From: Polydactylus sextarius | Taxonomy: Eukaryota > Chordata > Actinopteri > Polynemidae | DNA length: 64,000 bases | Direction of reading: 5' to 3' | NCBI GenBank assembly: GCA_016801845.1 | Contig: CM028910.1 | Location: forward strand, 16,150,629 to 16,214,628 | Shown: positions 8,670-20,302 of the stretch, in pieces | How positions within the stretch are numbered: position 1 is the first letter of the stretch | How the letters are laid out: the number at the start of each line of letters is the position of its first letter | Translations under genes and position numbers: made by a program | Notes under the pieces: model-generated | Told to the model about the DNA's origin: nothing | The model's input: the letters and a program-made list of their open reading frames with translations, nothing else | The model's database searches: none

Positions 8670-11600
8670 TTAGTCTTTCTTTGACCCTCTATTGCCCTGG
8701 AAGTACAGCTCAGTGTACTGGAGGATGTGGTCGACAGCACTGAGAAGGAGCACATCAGTGTTCACATCCAGGTCCAGCTCTGACGAGTAGTTCTTGACAG
8801 GGACGATGTAGGAGGAGGACATGCCCAACAAAGCTCCAGCATGACCCATCTACAAACATACAGGCACACACTCAAATGGTTTGGTCTATAATGCATGTTC
8901 AAAGTATGTTCTGTCTAATTCAATAGGAAATATATTAAAGTTGCTGACTAAAAGACAGTATCTGTGGCTCTGAATCTGAACCTGACAACCACAGTACTTG
9001 AGCATTTCACACTCAACCTACCATGTTTTGAATGATGCGACTCTTGTAAACCTGGGTGATGTCTTTGGCTGTATCTGGACAAATTTGGTCGATATGGGTC
9101 AGTAGAGCCACCTGGTGAACACCTGACACACATAATACAACAGCTTGTAAGTGTTACATTCAGTCCATTTGCACACTGATCCTTCTCCAGTTCCAAAACC
9201 CAACTAAGATAAACAGCTATCACTGAACTCTTAAAGGTGACAAAGAATCACAAAACGTTTAGTGCTAGAAATACTGAACATCTCCTTTTGATAGAAATTC
9301 CTCCTTTAGAAATGTCCACTAGAAAAAAGGTCAATTTCAAAAATGGATGTTTGTGATGTAAAATGTGTCTCGCTGCACCCCCCATTCTAATTCCATTCCC
9401 TCCCCTTCAAAGGTGAATAGCAGTAAAAAGATGGTCTGTCTGTGCTCCGATGCCAGCAAATTTACATTCATTTAAGTGGCAGTGACGACAGCCAATTGGT
9501 GTGCTTGCATTTCTTAATGAGGTTGCACAAAACCACGCATTTAAAATCCCCACCCCTTAGGAAGCTTCTGTGTCATTACAGATCCAACCAAAATTTTATT
9601 GTGTATATGTCACTTTACAGAACAAGGACCTAAACCCTGTTCAACCATTCTCTGTCACCTTTAATATTATACAGCAAAAGTTAATGTCACTGTGTCTGAA
9701 ATTGTTGTTTGTTCTTTTTTCTTCTTGCTCACCAAGATCACCAATGTGCTCTCGCAGCTGCTGGAAGGTGTTTTTGAAGCCTTTGCTGTAGAATTGAATT
9801 TTAGAGGCATCCACCACAAAGGCCACACAGTGGATCTTGTCTTGAAGGTTTGGCCTCTTCACATAACCCACAGTCTCTGATGTCACTGGTTGATCTGGGC
9901 TGAACTGAGCGATGCATAAAAATGAAGAAATTCAAGTTCATGTTGCCTGGACCAAGACAAAGAATAAGGATAAACAGCAGTCGCAACCTGCCATGCAATG
10001 ATCCTTGCTGTACCTTGTGTCCTTCTGGTACATGGCCTTTAATGACAGACAGGATTTGGTGAAGAGTCAGTCCGGTCATCTCACCATCTCCCAAGCCCAT
10101 AATATCACACAGTACCAGTCCAGTAGGATGTTCTTCCTTCTGATCATGGATGTTGAAGGACTGTAGCTGACACACGTAAAAAGAAAGTTAATGGGATGGA
10201 CAGAGATAAAAGTTTTAAAGATTTGCACCAACACTGTCTTATTAGAAACAAACTTGAGACTTGATCTGAAAAATGTTAGAAGAAAATATCTTTTAATTTC
10301 TCGGTTTGCCTTGTCATTATCACCTCTATGATGACCAGACAAACACAGAACAGATGCAGTTTAACGCATAAGAAAAGCACGTAAAATGTTATAGTCAGAT
10401 TCTGAATTAATTTTCTATAAGATGAAATGATGAAACTGGTTTTACTGATTATTTGTTGCTCTACTTGTACCTTCTTGGTGAAACTATTTGAGCAGGAGCC
10501 CACCATGGCCTGGTTAGTGACTCTTCCATTAAACACAGACTGGACCGAACTGATGAAACTGGACTTTCCAGAACCGACCGGGCCCAGGAGAAGAACCCTT
10601 GCCTGAGTCACCTGCTCAAAGCTTGGTCTGTATGAGCTGACAGTCTGGACCAGGTTTTTCTTTTGCCTAGGTTGGAAAGTAAAATGATCAGTTGCTGTTG
10701 ACAGTCTTTAAAATATGACTGGACTCATTTGAAAGTTACAACTTTACTCACTCCTCTGTCCACTCCACATTTCTCCACTGAGATTCCAACTTTGTTAGTG
10801 ATCCTGAGGGGAATTTTAAGAGTTGATGAGATTCTCTCACTTTGAAAAGTCACATAAATTATTTCTTTCCTTTTACTTTATGGAACAGTGGAAACACACA
10901 TAGTGATCACACCTATTTCTGTCAGCTACAATGAAGTAGCACAAAATGATTCTGCAAACCTTTATGACCAGAGTTTCTGACAGCTGTCTTGGTGTGGAGC
11001 TCTTTAAGGTGATAGTCTGGAGTAATTTGAGCCCAGGGTCTATTTCACGACACATGAGTCAAATATCTTCTCCAGAGATATCTATGTCGGTTGAAGGATT
11101 TTGGAGTTTGACCGTTGTTTTCACAGCCAAATAGCTAACAATGAACATAAGTGGGGCTTCCAGCCAAACATATCTAAATCACATTTTTTTTCCCCTAATA
11201 AAGCTCAAAATGACACTTAATTCCAGCAGTAGCATGAATATGCTCCTTACACACTCTCTTAACCAAAGTACCGATAAATTACTGTAACCGATAACCGGCC
11301 AATGTGTCAGTGAAGACCGAGAAAAGTGATGAATCTGATGATCTGGAAATTATGAAGGCTGAACTGGAACAACATGAAGGGTGTTCGAGATCAGCAAATT
11401 TGTTGTTTTTCTCGCTCTTCATGGACACATCAGCTGGTTGTTCAGGAAATGACAAATCTGCTGGAACACTCTTCATCGCCAGTTGTTATGAAAACAAAAT
11501 GTATTGGTCTTGTAAAACTTTTTAATAAACTCTCAGTACATTTACTAAGCTGTTGGTACTTTGGTTTATGTATAGGGACCTTATTCATGCTACTTTTGGA

Positions 11601-13068
11601 GTAAATTGCTATTTTAATAAATACATTTGGCTGGCGGCCTCACTTATTTCCATTGTTAGCTATTTGGTTGTGAAAACAAAAGACAGTTAAACTTAATATT
11701 ACTGCGACCAATGTAAATTAGCCCTTAGGGGGATGTTCGACTCGCAAGCGTGGTGGGACCCTGGGTTCAAATTACTCTCAGACCATCACTTTAAGTAACT
11801 TACCTGTAAAAGCAAAATGTCTTTCTGTGCTTTGTTTTGTTGAAGTAACTGGGCTGGGAGCATCTGGTGTCAAGGTGTTTGATGTTGTGACAGTTGTAGG
11901 AAGGTCAGAAGTGGGTGTTCCAAATCTAAATCCATGGAAGCTGATGAGGAAAACAATCACATCCAGTACATACATGACACTTTGTGGCACTGCTCATTGT
12001 TGGCTCCACAGAAATAAAAGATGACATTAAAAAAAAAATGCACCTGAAACATTTGACCATTTACTTGTAATCTGTATAAAAGCTTGTGACTTATTTTACT
12101 GAATGCCATAGATTTACTCACCTCTTTTTTGACCCCTTGTCTTTCTGTTGAGTTTTGTCCCCGTTTTCATCTGTAGAAAAGACAATTAGATTTTGTGTTT
12201 TGAATTTCACCAGATTAGGTAACAATCACACAGTGATGTCACATCCCGATATTTTCAGACACTACGAGATTCTGCACGTCTCTTATGCAGAAATGAAACA
12301 GAAAGGTTCAGGCATCAAACTCTCAAAACAGACATCAAACAATATGTAGTGCTGACAACTCAAACTAATTTTTTACAGCTTTTGATGTCATTGTGTGTAG
12401 CAGATGAATATGTACGGCTGATTGTACCTGGAGCTTTTCCGAGACCTAAGATAGACTCTGTTGAAGGAACTACAGGTCTGAAAGTGAATGGACCAGTCAA
12501 ACCAAAGCCACAGCTGTTGAGAGAAACAATCACATGCATCACAGGAATCACTGAATAATGCAAATGAGCAGACATTTTCTTGCTTTAAGATCTTGCACTT
12601 AAAATATTATCATGGATCTTTTCAGCATATGTTTTGTTTAAAAATCTGACACTGACGTATAAAGTTAGATTAATTCTCTATTTATTTCTCTCAAAATGTT
12701 AAAATACAGAATGTCACGTGTTATGGGACCAGCTAAGAACTCAGATCTTGTAGGTAATTGTATTTTTTAAGTACTGACATCAAAATATACTTAAAGCACC
12801 AAAAACAACAGCACTAATTATGCAGAATGGCTTTAGAACAAAGCATGTTATTATCATATTAGCATTATAATTTCTAATGCATTCATAACACTGTGTAATT
12901 CTGAGGCTGATACAGGTACATGAAGCTGTTTCACATCGTTTTCACATCGTCTGTCACGTCCATAAAAACTTCCAGAGTTTCTCATTTGGCGCAGATCCAC
13001 ACGTTAGTAAGTTAACTCAAACTGTAAAAACTAAAACATTACCTGATTTTTTCTGCTTGTTTCTCCAT
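8670..13068 (-). CDS. interferon-induced protein 44-like gene B (GTPase, no TLDc)
   Basis: Ten minus-strand exons: 13068-13043, 12513-12428, 12170-12122, 11940-11804, 10803-10752, 10666-10471, 10166-10014, 9904-9733, 9122-9022, 8849-8670 (stop TAA 8672-8670). All junctions are GT-AG and in phase, giving 383 residues. The last five exons match gene A in length (196, 153, 172 and 101 bases, then a similar terminal exon), so they are paralogues. P-loop GPVGSGKS is at residues 145-152 and DIMG (G3) at 203-206. The expected TKxD (G4) reads THID at 299-302, so guanine specificity may be altered. The N-terminus starts MEKQAEKI, then has two Gly-Phe segments (CGFGLTGPFTF and FHGFRFGTP) around a Lys-rich exon and a Ser/Thr/Pro-rich stretch. 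There is no TLDc, signal peptide or clear membrane helix. An ISRE at 13154-13170 supports interferon control. Confidence 0.88.
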
Positions 13069-13153
13069 TTCAGCTTCTGTCACATAGACGCGACGAAAAC
13101 AACAGACAACAGCAGCAGTTAAATGGTTGAAGATAACAAATGATATTTCCGCG

Positions 13154-13170
13154 GAAAAGAAAGTGAAACC
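13154..13170. promoter_or_regulatory. ISRE of IFI44-like gene B
   Basis: GAAAAGAAAGTGAAACC contains a perfect GAAANNGAAAC core. It lies about 90 bases upstream of the gene B start codon. A donor-like CAG|GTTAGG at about 13175 and an acceptor-like GTGACAG at about 13080 suggest a short 5' UTR intron, which would put the ISRE inside or next to it. A weak TTTAAAAG TATA-like motif lies near 13218 on the minus strand. Confidence 0.7.
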
Positions 13171-13527
13171 TAACCTGTCACAGACGCAGAGACGAGTGAT
13201 TTGTTTGATCTTGCTCTTTTAAACCTTACTGACCTTACGTATTGGTAAATAACAGCACTTGCGTTTGTTTTCCAACAGGAGCCGGTTTGACTCAGTGTTG
13301 TTATTATTTGTTGCGTTTAATGGAGCTAAAAGTTGCCTGCAACAGCTGTGACTATATAAAGTTAGGAGGTTGTAAGATTCACAAAATCCTCAAGTGATAT
13401 TTAGTGAGCAGCTGATGTCTTTTCCTTGACCTCAAAACATTCTCCACTACAGAGGGTGACATTGTTTTTTATGCCTCCCTGTTTGTGCCAAAGTTTTTGA
13501 ATTTGGAGCAGAGAAGGACAACAGGCT

Positions 13528-13718
<191 letters not shown>

Positions 13719-13828
13719 ATATTAAATAATGAAAATATGAAGGGAAACTGCGTTGGTGTGATGACCTCAGCTCAGAAGACAGGGAGAACAGAGCCTGCAG
13801 GCAGATAAACAAACTAACAAACAAATAA

Positions 13829-13878
13829 GACAGACAGACAGACAGACAGACAGATAGATAGATAAATAAATAAATAGA
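13829..13878. repeat. (GACA)n(GATA)n(AAAT)n tetranucleotide tract
   Basis: Graded tetranucleotide repeat directly after the CT/CA microsatellite. Confidence 0.85.
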
Positions 13879-16800
13879 TTATGCCATGACAGAAAAATAA
13901 ACAAAATAAATGTATGATCCTAAAGGACAAGATTTTTTTTTTTTTTTTTAAATAACAATATTAATGTAATTAGAGTCTTATCCACTAGAGGAAGCTCTAG
14001 TTTAGGGTTTGACACTGTGCTGGCTGTCAGCAGAGGGCAACCTGTCACCAACCTGAACTTTCACTTCTCCACTAAGAACCCCTCAAAAAAAAAAAAAAAA
14101 AAAAAAAAGAAAAACAACTTCCTCCTATGGTCAAAGAAAACAGATCCTTACACAGTCACTCAGTAGCTTTTAATAATTCAAGAATGCTTTGAACTTAATA
14201 TTAATCTGGACTTAATGGTGGTGATTGCTACAGTTTGGACAGGAAACTTTCTTTGTGTACAGGTGCATGTGTGGATATGTGACTTTGTTTCTTTGGTTTG
14301 ATTAGGACAGGATTAGTTTTGCATGTTGCGGCAGTATTACACCAGACCTGAACCTGGTCTGATTCTAGTATAAGTATATATGTATGCACATTAGGCATAT
14401 TATACTGGATTTTACATCAAAACTGCTTACCTTCAAAGACCCATAAACAGGAAGTCAAAATTCAGTATGAACATGAGATGTGAAAGCTGTTTATAATCTC
14501 ATTAAGGAACAAGTAGACACCTGGTTTGTGAACATTTGAGTGTAATAAAGTAACATAAACTGATGGTGAAGATCACAAAATAAATTTAGCAATCATTGTT
14601 TAAACTTGAACATATTATGCTGCTGCTATGAGAATGAAGCCATTAACTGTGAAAACAGGACTGCTAGTGAGTTCAAACTTTATCCTTTGTCTTTGCAGAT
14701 TTACCCTGTTTTAGGTTCTGTGGCCTTGGGAAGTACTTTTTGTATCACTACAACTAAACTGATTTCTCTGTTCAGTAACCACCTTGGTTAATGCTGCTGG
14801 TTCAGCGAGCTGCTCAGGAAATCTGCAGCTGATCAAATCCTTCACCACTACTCTCCATAGCTGACGGTTTCTATGCCATCTTTGTGGATCTAATGACCAA
14901 TGTGTTTCAATAGTTAAATCTTACTGTTCTGTGAGTCAGTTTTCTGTAACTGGAGATTAAATAGGAAAAGCTGAGAGATGTGTGCTTGTTCAGCAACTTT
15001 AACATTGATAAACTTTTTAAAAACTATATATTTGTAATAGTTCTGTCTGGTTGGTTATCTGTCATTCAGCACGCCCTTATCAGGGCTGTTTTGGCTGGTA
15101 GCTTGCTACTGATCAGCATAATAACAGGCCACAACAAGACGTAGCTGTCTTTATGACCTTGTGGTCGTGCCACACTTTTGCTGTATCACCAAAAAGTAAT
15201 GGACCCACAGTTTTTATTTCTGGAGCCAAGTGTAGAAAGACCAGGCCAGGGGATGTTGAGTCACGAGTTGGTTAAAGAACATGAGGGGTAGGTTGGGAAC
15301 TCGATGTTACAAAACAGAGACACTGCAGCTTTGAGGTTATGACTCGGTGTCATTAAAAGTGAGTGTAGCTGGTGGTGATTTGACAGCAAACACTATCTAT
15401 AGGCTGTTAATCTGTAGAAAGAGGATGTTTCTCTACAAAACATGGAGTCCCACAAATCCAAACACAGTGACTGTGCAAAACAGGATTCATAATTTAACTG
15501 TCCTAAAGCAGAAAATAGGTGTAATGTACCCATAAATAAGTCTAATGTTCACCTAAAGAGCATATTTCTACATGCAGTATAATAAATTGTAATATAAGTA
15601 TAAGTAAAATAATTAAGTTGTTGTGGCTTGGCTGTTGTTAGAAATACCAAGGCCCCACTATTCTGGATATCACCTGGTTTGGTTAAAAAAGAATTACTAA
15701 TCAGTTACTGATTAAACCGTGTGATCAGACTTACTCAAATATGTACACAATCAGCATAAAGGCGTGTTTGTAGAAGCAGTTCTAAAAAAGACATACTCTT
15801 TATAGGTAATCATTAGGAGCATCACAGCTCACCCCCACCTCCCTCCTTTCCGAGCAATACTGCATTTGTCTCGGATGCGCCAAAATAAATATGAATACAG
15901 CGACTGATATCAGCTGATGTGCAGTCAAAAGACGTAACCTGACCTCAACTAAGTAAAACAATCCAAGGGATTTCCCGCCAAAAGAAACTGTCAGCCAAAA
16001 CAGTCACATAAGTTGAAGTGCAGAGGCAGATAGAGTCTTACTGTCCTCTCAGCTGTGGTGGTTGTTTTTGTTTACCATGATTACACAGTATGTCTCATAA
16101 TTACCATAGAGAAGATGTGATTTATTGTTGGTTAACACTTTGACAGCGACTCCTCCTCAGCATCTGGTGCTGTGAAGTTCAGGCACATTCAGATCTGACT
16201 CAGCAGATCCAGCTGATATCTGTGGAGGGAAGAGCTGCAGGTGGGAGGAGGAGGAGGAGGGGATGAACTGTCTAAACAGGGAGCTATGCTGACTATGTAG
16301 CCGTGTGACACAGCAGTCTGTCTTACAGGCAACAACCCCCCCACTCTACGCACACACATACACCGCCCTTATCCGTCTACACTGAGTGACACACTCAGCT
16401 CCCATCTCTCCTCTGTAAAGCCCGCTGCCAGTAGCCTTGTGCAGTGAGGGTTGAAATAAAAACACTGCACTGATCTGGATGGAACAGGTTAGAGCTGAGG
16501 AAAGGCCCAAGAGAATATGAAAACATAGCATAGCTGCATAGATTTTGAAATGCTGTTTGCTTTTATAGTCAGTGGGAAAAGTATTTGCACGATAAGAAGA
16601 CATGGTCAGTGACAGTTCATAAACAGTATTAGATGATCTGATGTGAAAACTTATGTAATTTGACCTCTTTAGGCAGACAATATAACAAATGATATGGCAA
16701 ACGGTCTCTTCAGTGTCACTGATTATTTTATGTTGTATTTTTGTGCTGCTCAGATGTGTTTTCCTGTGACACTCTGGGCACTGTGCTGCTTTAGAGGTGA

Positions 16801-19700
16801 TAATGTGACGTTTGGGTTTTGACAGCTACAGTGTTGACAGGACATGGTGTTCAGTACCAACGGCCTCTGATCATGGTAACAGTGCCATGTATAGACAGCA
16901 GGCATAGATTATGCTACATAATCTATGTAGCCTAAGGTGTAAAGTAGGTCATCTAGCAAAATAAGAGAGAAATAATCCAAAATTAGAGGAGTTAATGTGG
17001 AGGTCATGTAAAACTCACTTTAGGTCATAATGTGAGGCTGCAGGTTGTGGTGGCTAAAATCAGTTTAGGGCCATGAGTTAGATAGATGTGCATCTTCTTT
17101 TGTTCTTCTGTAGCAGCAATAACCATCACACCATCACTGACATGTCTTGCTTATTAATCAAGTAGTTCATTTTGAACACAGATTGACATCTTCCACCACA
17201 TTGGCTATTTGCTTTTGTGAATAAGTTGTTATTTCCTGTTTGTGTTGCTTCACTTTCACAGAGGATCTTTGAGGTTCTGTGAAAGTTTTTCACATTTCTA
17301 GGAAAGAAATGCTGGAAGGTGAAGTGATGTTGCTACAGGTACTAACATGACCATGTTCGCTTTGCTGCATGTCTGACAGCAGCCTGTTTGCTGCTCTTTG
17401 ACTTCATGTTTAGAGGGAACTATTTATAATAAGTTCTGTATGGGCAGTGACAGTGGTAGTTTTTAGGTGTTTTGATCATTTCTACTGTATGTATACTCAT
17501 TTACTGTACGATGCCTTGTAGGATATATATGACAGTGACAGAGTTCCCTTAATTTGTTAAAAGTGTGAAGCCTCCAGTTTATTTTTTCATGGTGAAAATG
17601 TCCTTGAGCAAAACAGAAACCTCTCCCTATTTATTTAGTGTACATTGCTCTGAGTAAAACAACCAGTTAAAAGTACTTTGGCCTCTCCTCTGCTCCTAGA
17701 ATGAATAATATAGGTAAACATGACTCTGCTATTCTCCCTGCAGGTCACAGGTAGTTTTTCCCCTCATCGTGCACCGTGTGAGTTTCCATGCCTGAATTTG
17801 TCTTCTGTTAAAGACGTTTACACACAGTGATTTGCTGACATCTCTGTATAACTGATGATGTTGATGACATGTTGGCTTTTATTTTTTCCTCCACCTGTTC
17901 TAACTTGTAGAAAGCACTTTTCAAATGTAGCTATCATTATCGGAGTGACACTTCACCCTGTCTCCTCATGGCTGGAAAAAAATTTAAATTGCAAGGTGTG
18001 ATGAGACAGTTAATGATGTTTATGTGTTTTTGACAATAAGCGTTCGATGAGGTCACTTTGCTGTTGCAGTCTCTCTCTCAGCTGATGGAAAGGAGACAGA
18101 CTGTGATTCACCTTGAAACAGCCACTGTAGTTATAGAAATAGTTTAAATGACATGTGATTATGGCAAAAAATAAAGAGGATGAGTGTTAACATGTAACTA
18201 CATGGTACATTTATAGTCTGTATAGTGCAGCCATATTGCTATTGAGTAAGATAAGATAAGGTGAGATATTCCTTTGTTGATCAGCATGGGGGAAATTCAA
18301 ATGCTACAGCCACTCAAGAGCAGAATAAATAAGGATAGATGTTGACTAAAAGTAAAATAGAATATAATGAAATACAACAGAATTTAAAAAGTATCTAAAT
18401 AAGAGAATAGAAGTGTGGTGTGCATAAGCTAGTGGTTGTATAGAGCCATGTGAAAGTGACACGATGAAGTGAGCATTTGCACAGTCAGTGATTAACTGAT
18501 ATTAGATATTGAATAACCTGAAAACACTGAAAAGTTACATTCATGGCTCCAACAGTAGTTCAGCTCCACCTTCAACCAAAGGACCAGTGCCAGTATCTGA
18601 CTGTACTGTCCAGCTACCCGAGACCAATGATGAAACAAAAAAGTAGAAATGAAATGATGCGTTTAACAGGAAGGCGTTGTTCTTTAATAACTGATGGAGG
18701 TCAGTGAGATTATCAAATGCTGTCTATGCTGGTCAACATGTCCAGCAAGCCTCACACAGACAGTAAACAAGCCTTAATTAGCAAGTCAAGCTATCAAATG
18801 TCTTCCCGTCACCAGAGATGCTTGTTTGTTCACACGGGACTTTTTGCACGGGTCCCCACAAATAACTTTCACAAACAAGTTATGGATTGAATGCGTTTTC
18901 AGAGAAGTGTTGAAAATATATAGAAGAGGAGCTAAAGATAACAGTGTATGGCAGGATTAGTCACTAGTAAGAGGAGAGCATCGATTTTACCCACTTCTCT
19001 GACCTTTGTATGGAGCCAAACATAGCACGAATCTCTGTCTGAATGATGTCTGTGTTAAAGCTTTTTAGTTCTCCACTGATAATCAGTGGTAACAGGAATA
19101 GAAAGGCTTGAACAGAGCTTTAATCTTACAGAGCACCCCACTATGGTACTTGAACACGCTGTACTGAAAACAAAGTTACAAAAGTACATCTTCAGTTCAA
19201 GAATCTTCCATCAGTCTTTCATCTCAGCTGGCTGAGCCGTTGCTCTGCGTCAAATCTCACCGCTGACAGTCTCTAATCTGTCTGGCTGGCAGCCCGGAGA
19301 AGGAAACATTGTTCAGCTTCACAATGTTTACATCTCCAACCTCCTCTGGGTGAACAAACCCTGCAGCTCAGTGGTGAAGTAAGAGTCTGCAGTTTCACTG
19401 AGAAATACCAAAGTCCATCCATCTTTGTTTAGAATATCAACAACGACCCACCTTCCAGTGTGTTAATCTCACCACTATTGACTCTCAGTTTAGCCTCAAG
19501 TGAAGGTTGTTTTTCACAAACTTTAGCTGCAAAAAACACCTAAACTGCTTACTAAAGTGTTGCCACTCATCATTTTAAAATCATGCAACTGGATCTCACA
19601 CATTCAAACCACATTAAAATGATGAATTATTCAGTTTTTGTTAGTGCATTATCTCTTTCTTTGAGTGAACAGCAAAATTTGCGGCTAAACATCTGCACAA
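13879..19700. other. noncoding stretch, no gene seen
   Basis: No exon with family resemblance on either strand. It contains poly-T 13930-13949, poly-A 14084-14108 and a short perfect inverted repeat (arms 16903-16913 and 16917-16927, loop 3). A retrotransposon-tail-like segment lies near 18245-18420. A purine-rich bend follows GGAGGAGGAGGAGGAGGG at about 16243-16261. Confidence 0.5.
18245..18420 (+). mobile_element. probable degenerate non-LTR retrotransposon tail
   Basis: AAGATAAGATAAGG followed by TATTCCTTTGTTGATC and TGGGGGAAATTCAAATGCTACAG resembles a 3'-tail motif common in teleost retroposons (GATAAGATA repeats plus a 'TTCCTTTATT...GGGGAAATTCA' block). A shorter related piece (GAAAATTCAAATGCTACA) occurs at 42900-42917. 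The assignment is from memory of the motif, and the element name is not resolved. Confidence 0.35.
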
Positions 19701-19707
19701 GTGAAAT

Positions 19708-19905
19708 AAGATGGAAAGAAGGGAGATGAAAAAGAAAAAAGGCAAAGAAAAAATGAGAGGAAAGAAAAGAAAAGGGCGAGAAAGAAACAAGGAAGAAAAA
19801 GAAAATTAGACCAAAATAGGACAGGAAGAAAAAACAGAGGACGCAAGCGAGATGAGGGGAGCAAAATAGAGGAAAGGAGGAGGAGGAGAAGCAAGAGAGG
19901 CGAAG
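19708..19905. repeat. polypurine (A/G) tract
   Basis: Nearly 200 bases that are almost all A and G on the plus strand (C/T on the minus strand). It lies just downstream of the unnamed candidate exon on the minus strand. Low-complexity reading frames here are not genes. Confidence 0.8.
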
Positions 19906-19987
19906 GGGAACAGGGCAGGAACCGGTCTGAACCAGCGTAGGCTGACTCTCAGGGCTATATACCCCCCTTCACCCCCCCTCGTCCTCC

Positions 19988-20272
19988 TCATCTTTCCTCT
20001 GACTCAGACTGGCTGAACTTTTTCTTTTCGCGCTCCGTCATGCGCTTGTGGTCACCAGGAACAATTTGGATACACATTCCCCAGAAGTGTAAGGGGATCC
20101 AGGGCAGAGTAAGAGTGTGGGTGGTGATGTAGGGATGATCTAGGACGTAAAGTACTGGGCAGGTGTTTCCCTGCACATTACATAAGAAATCAGGAGGGGT
20201 CTTGACAGTCAGATTGAGCGTATTGATCATCGGGTAGACATGCCTGGGATTTTTTAAGCTCCTCTCATACCT
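19988..20272 (-). CDS. candidate terminal coding exon of an unrecognised gene
   Basis: The minus-strand frame is open for 104 codons (20299-19988, stop TGA 19990-19988) and has a plausible acceptor CTGTCCCACTCAG ending at 20273. From there it reads 94 residues. It is Cys-containing and not low-complexity (YPMINTLNLTVKTPPDFLCN, then LPWIPLHFWGMCIQIVPGDH), with a charged Lys/Glu tail KRMTEREKKKF ending in ESEER. Codon use is varied and resembles the confirmed genes (CTG, ATC, ACC, TTC, CAG). I do not recognise the family and see no motif, signal peptide or clear membrane helix. No partner exon is evident on the minus strand up to about 24 kb, so it could be the last exon of a gene with long introns, or a relic. 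What follows (19708-19905) is polypurine and could be 3' UTR. Confidence 0.45.
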   Translation of the reverse strand, partial: RYERSLKNPRHVYPMINTLNLTVKTPPDFLCNVQGNTCPVLYVLDHPYITTHTLTLPWIPLHFWGMCIQIVPGDHKRMTEREKKKFSQSESEER

Positions 20273-20302
20273 CTGAGTGGGACAGTTTGTTCCCGCGCTT
20301 TA

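Noticed and set aside
11718..11790. tRNA-like stretch with a GGGTTCAAAT B-box-like motif
   Set aside because: The acceptor and D-arm do not pair and the A box is missing; at most a decayed SINE piece. A similar weak motif at 40515-40570 was rejected for the same reason.
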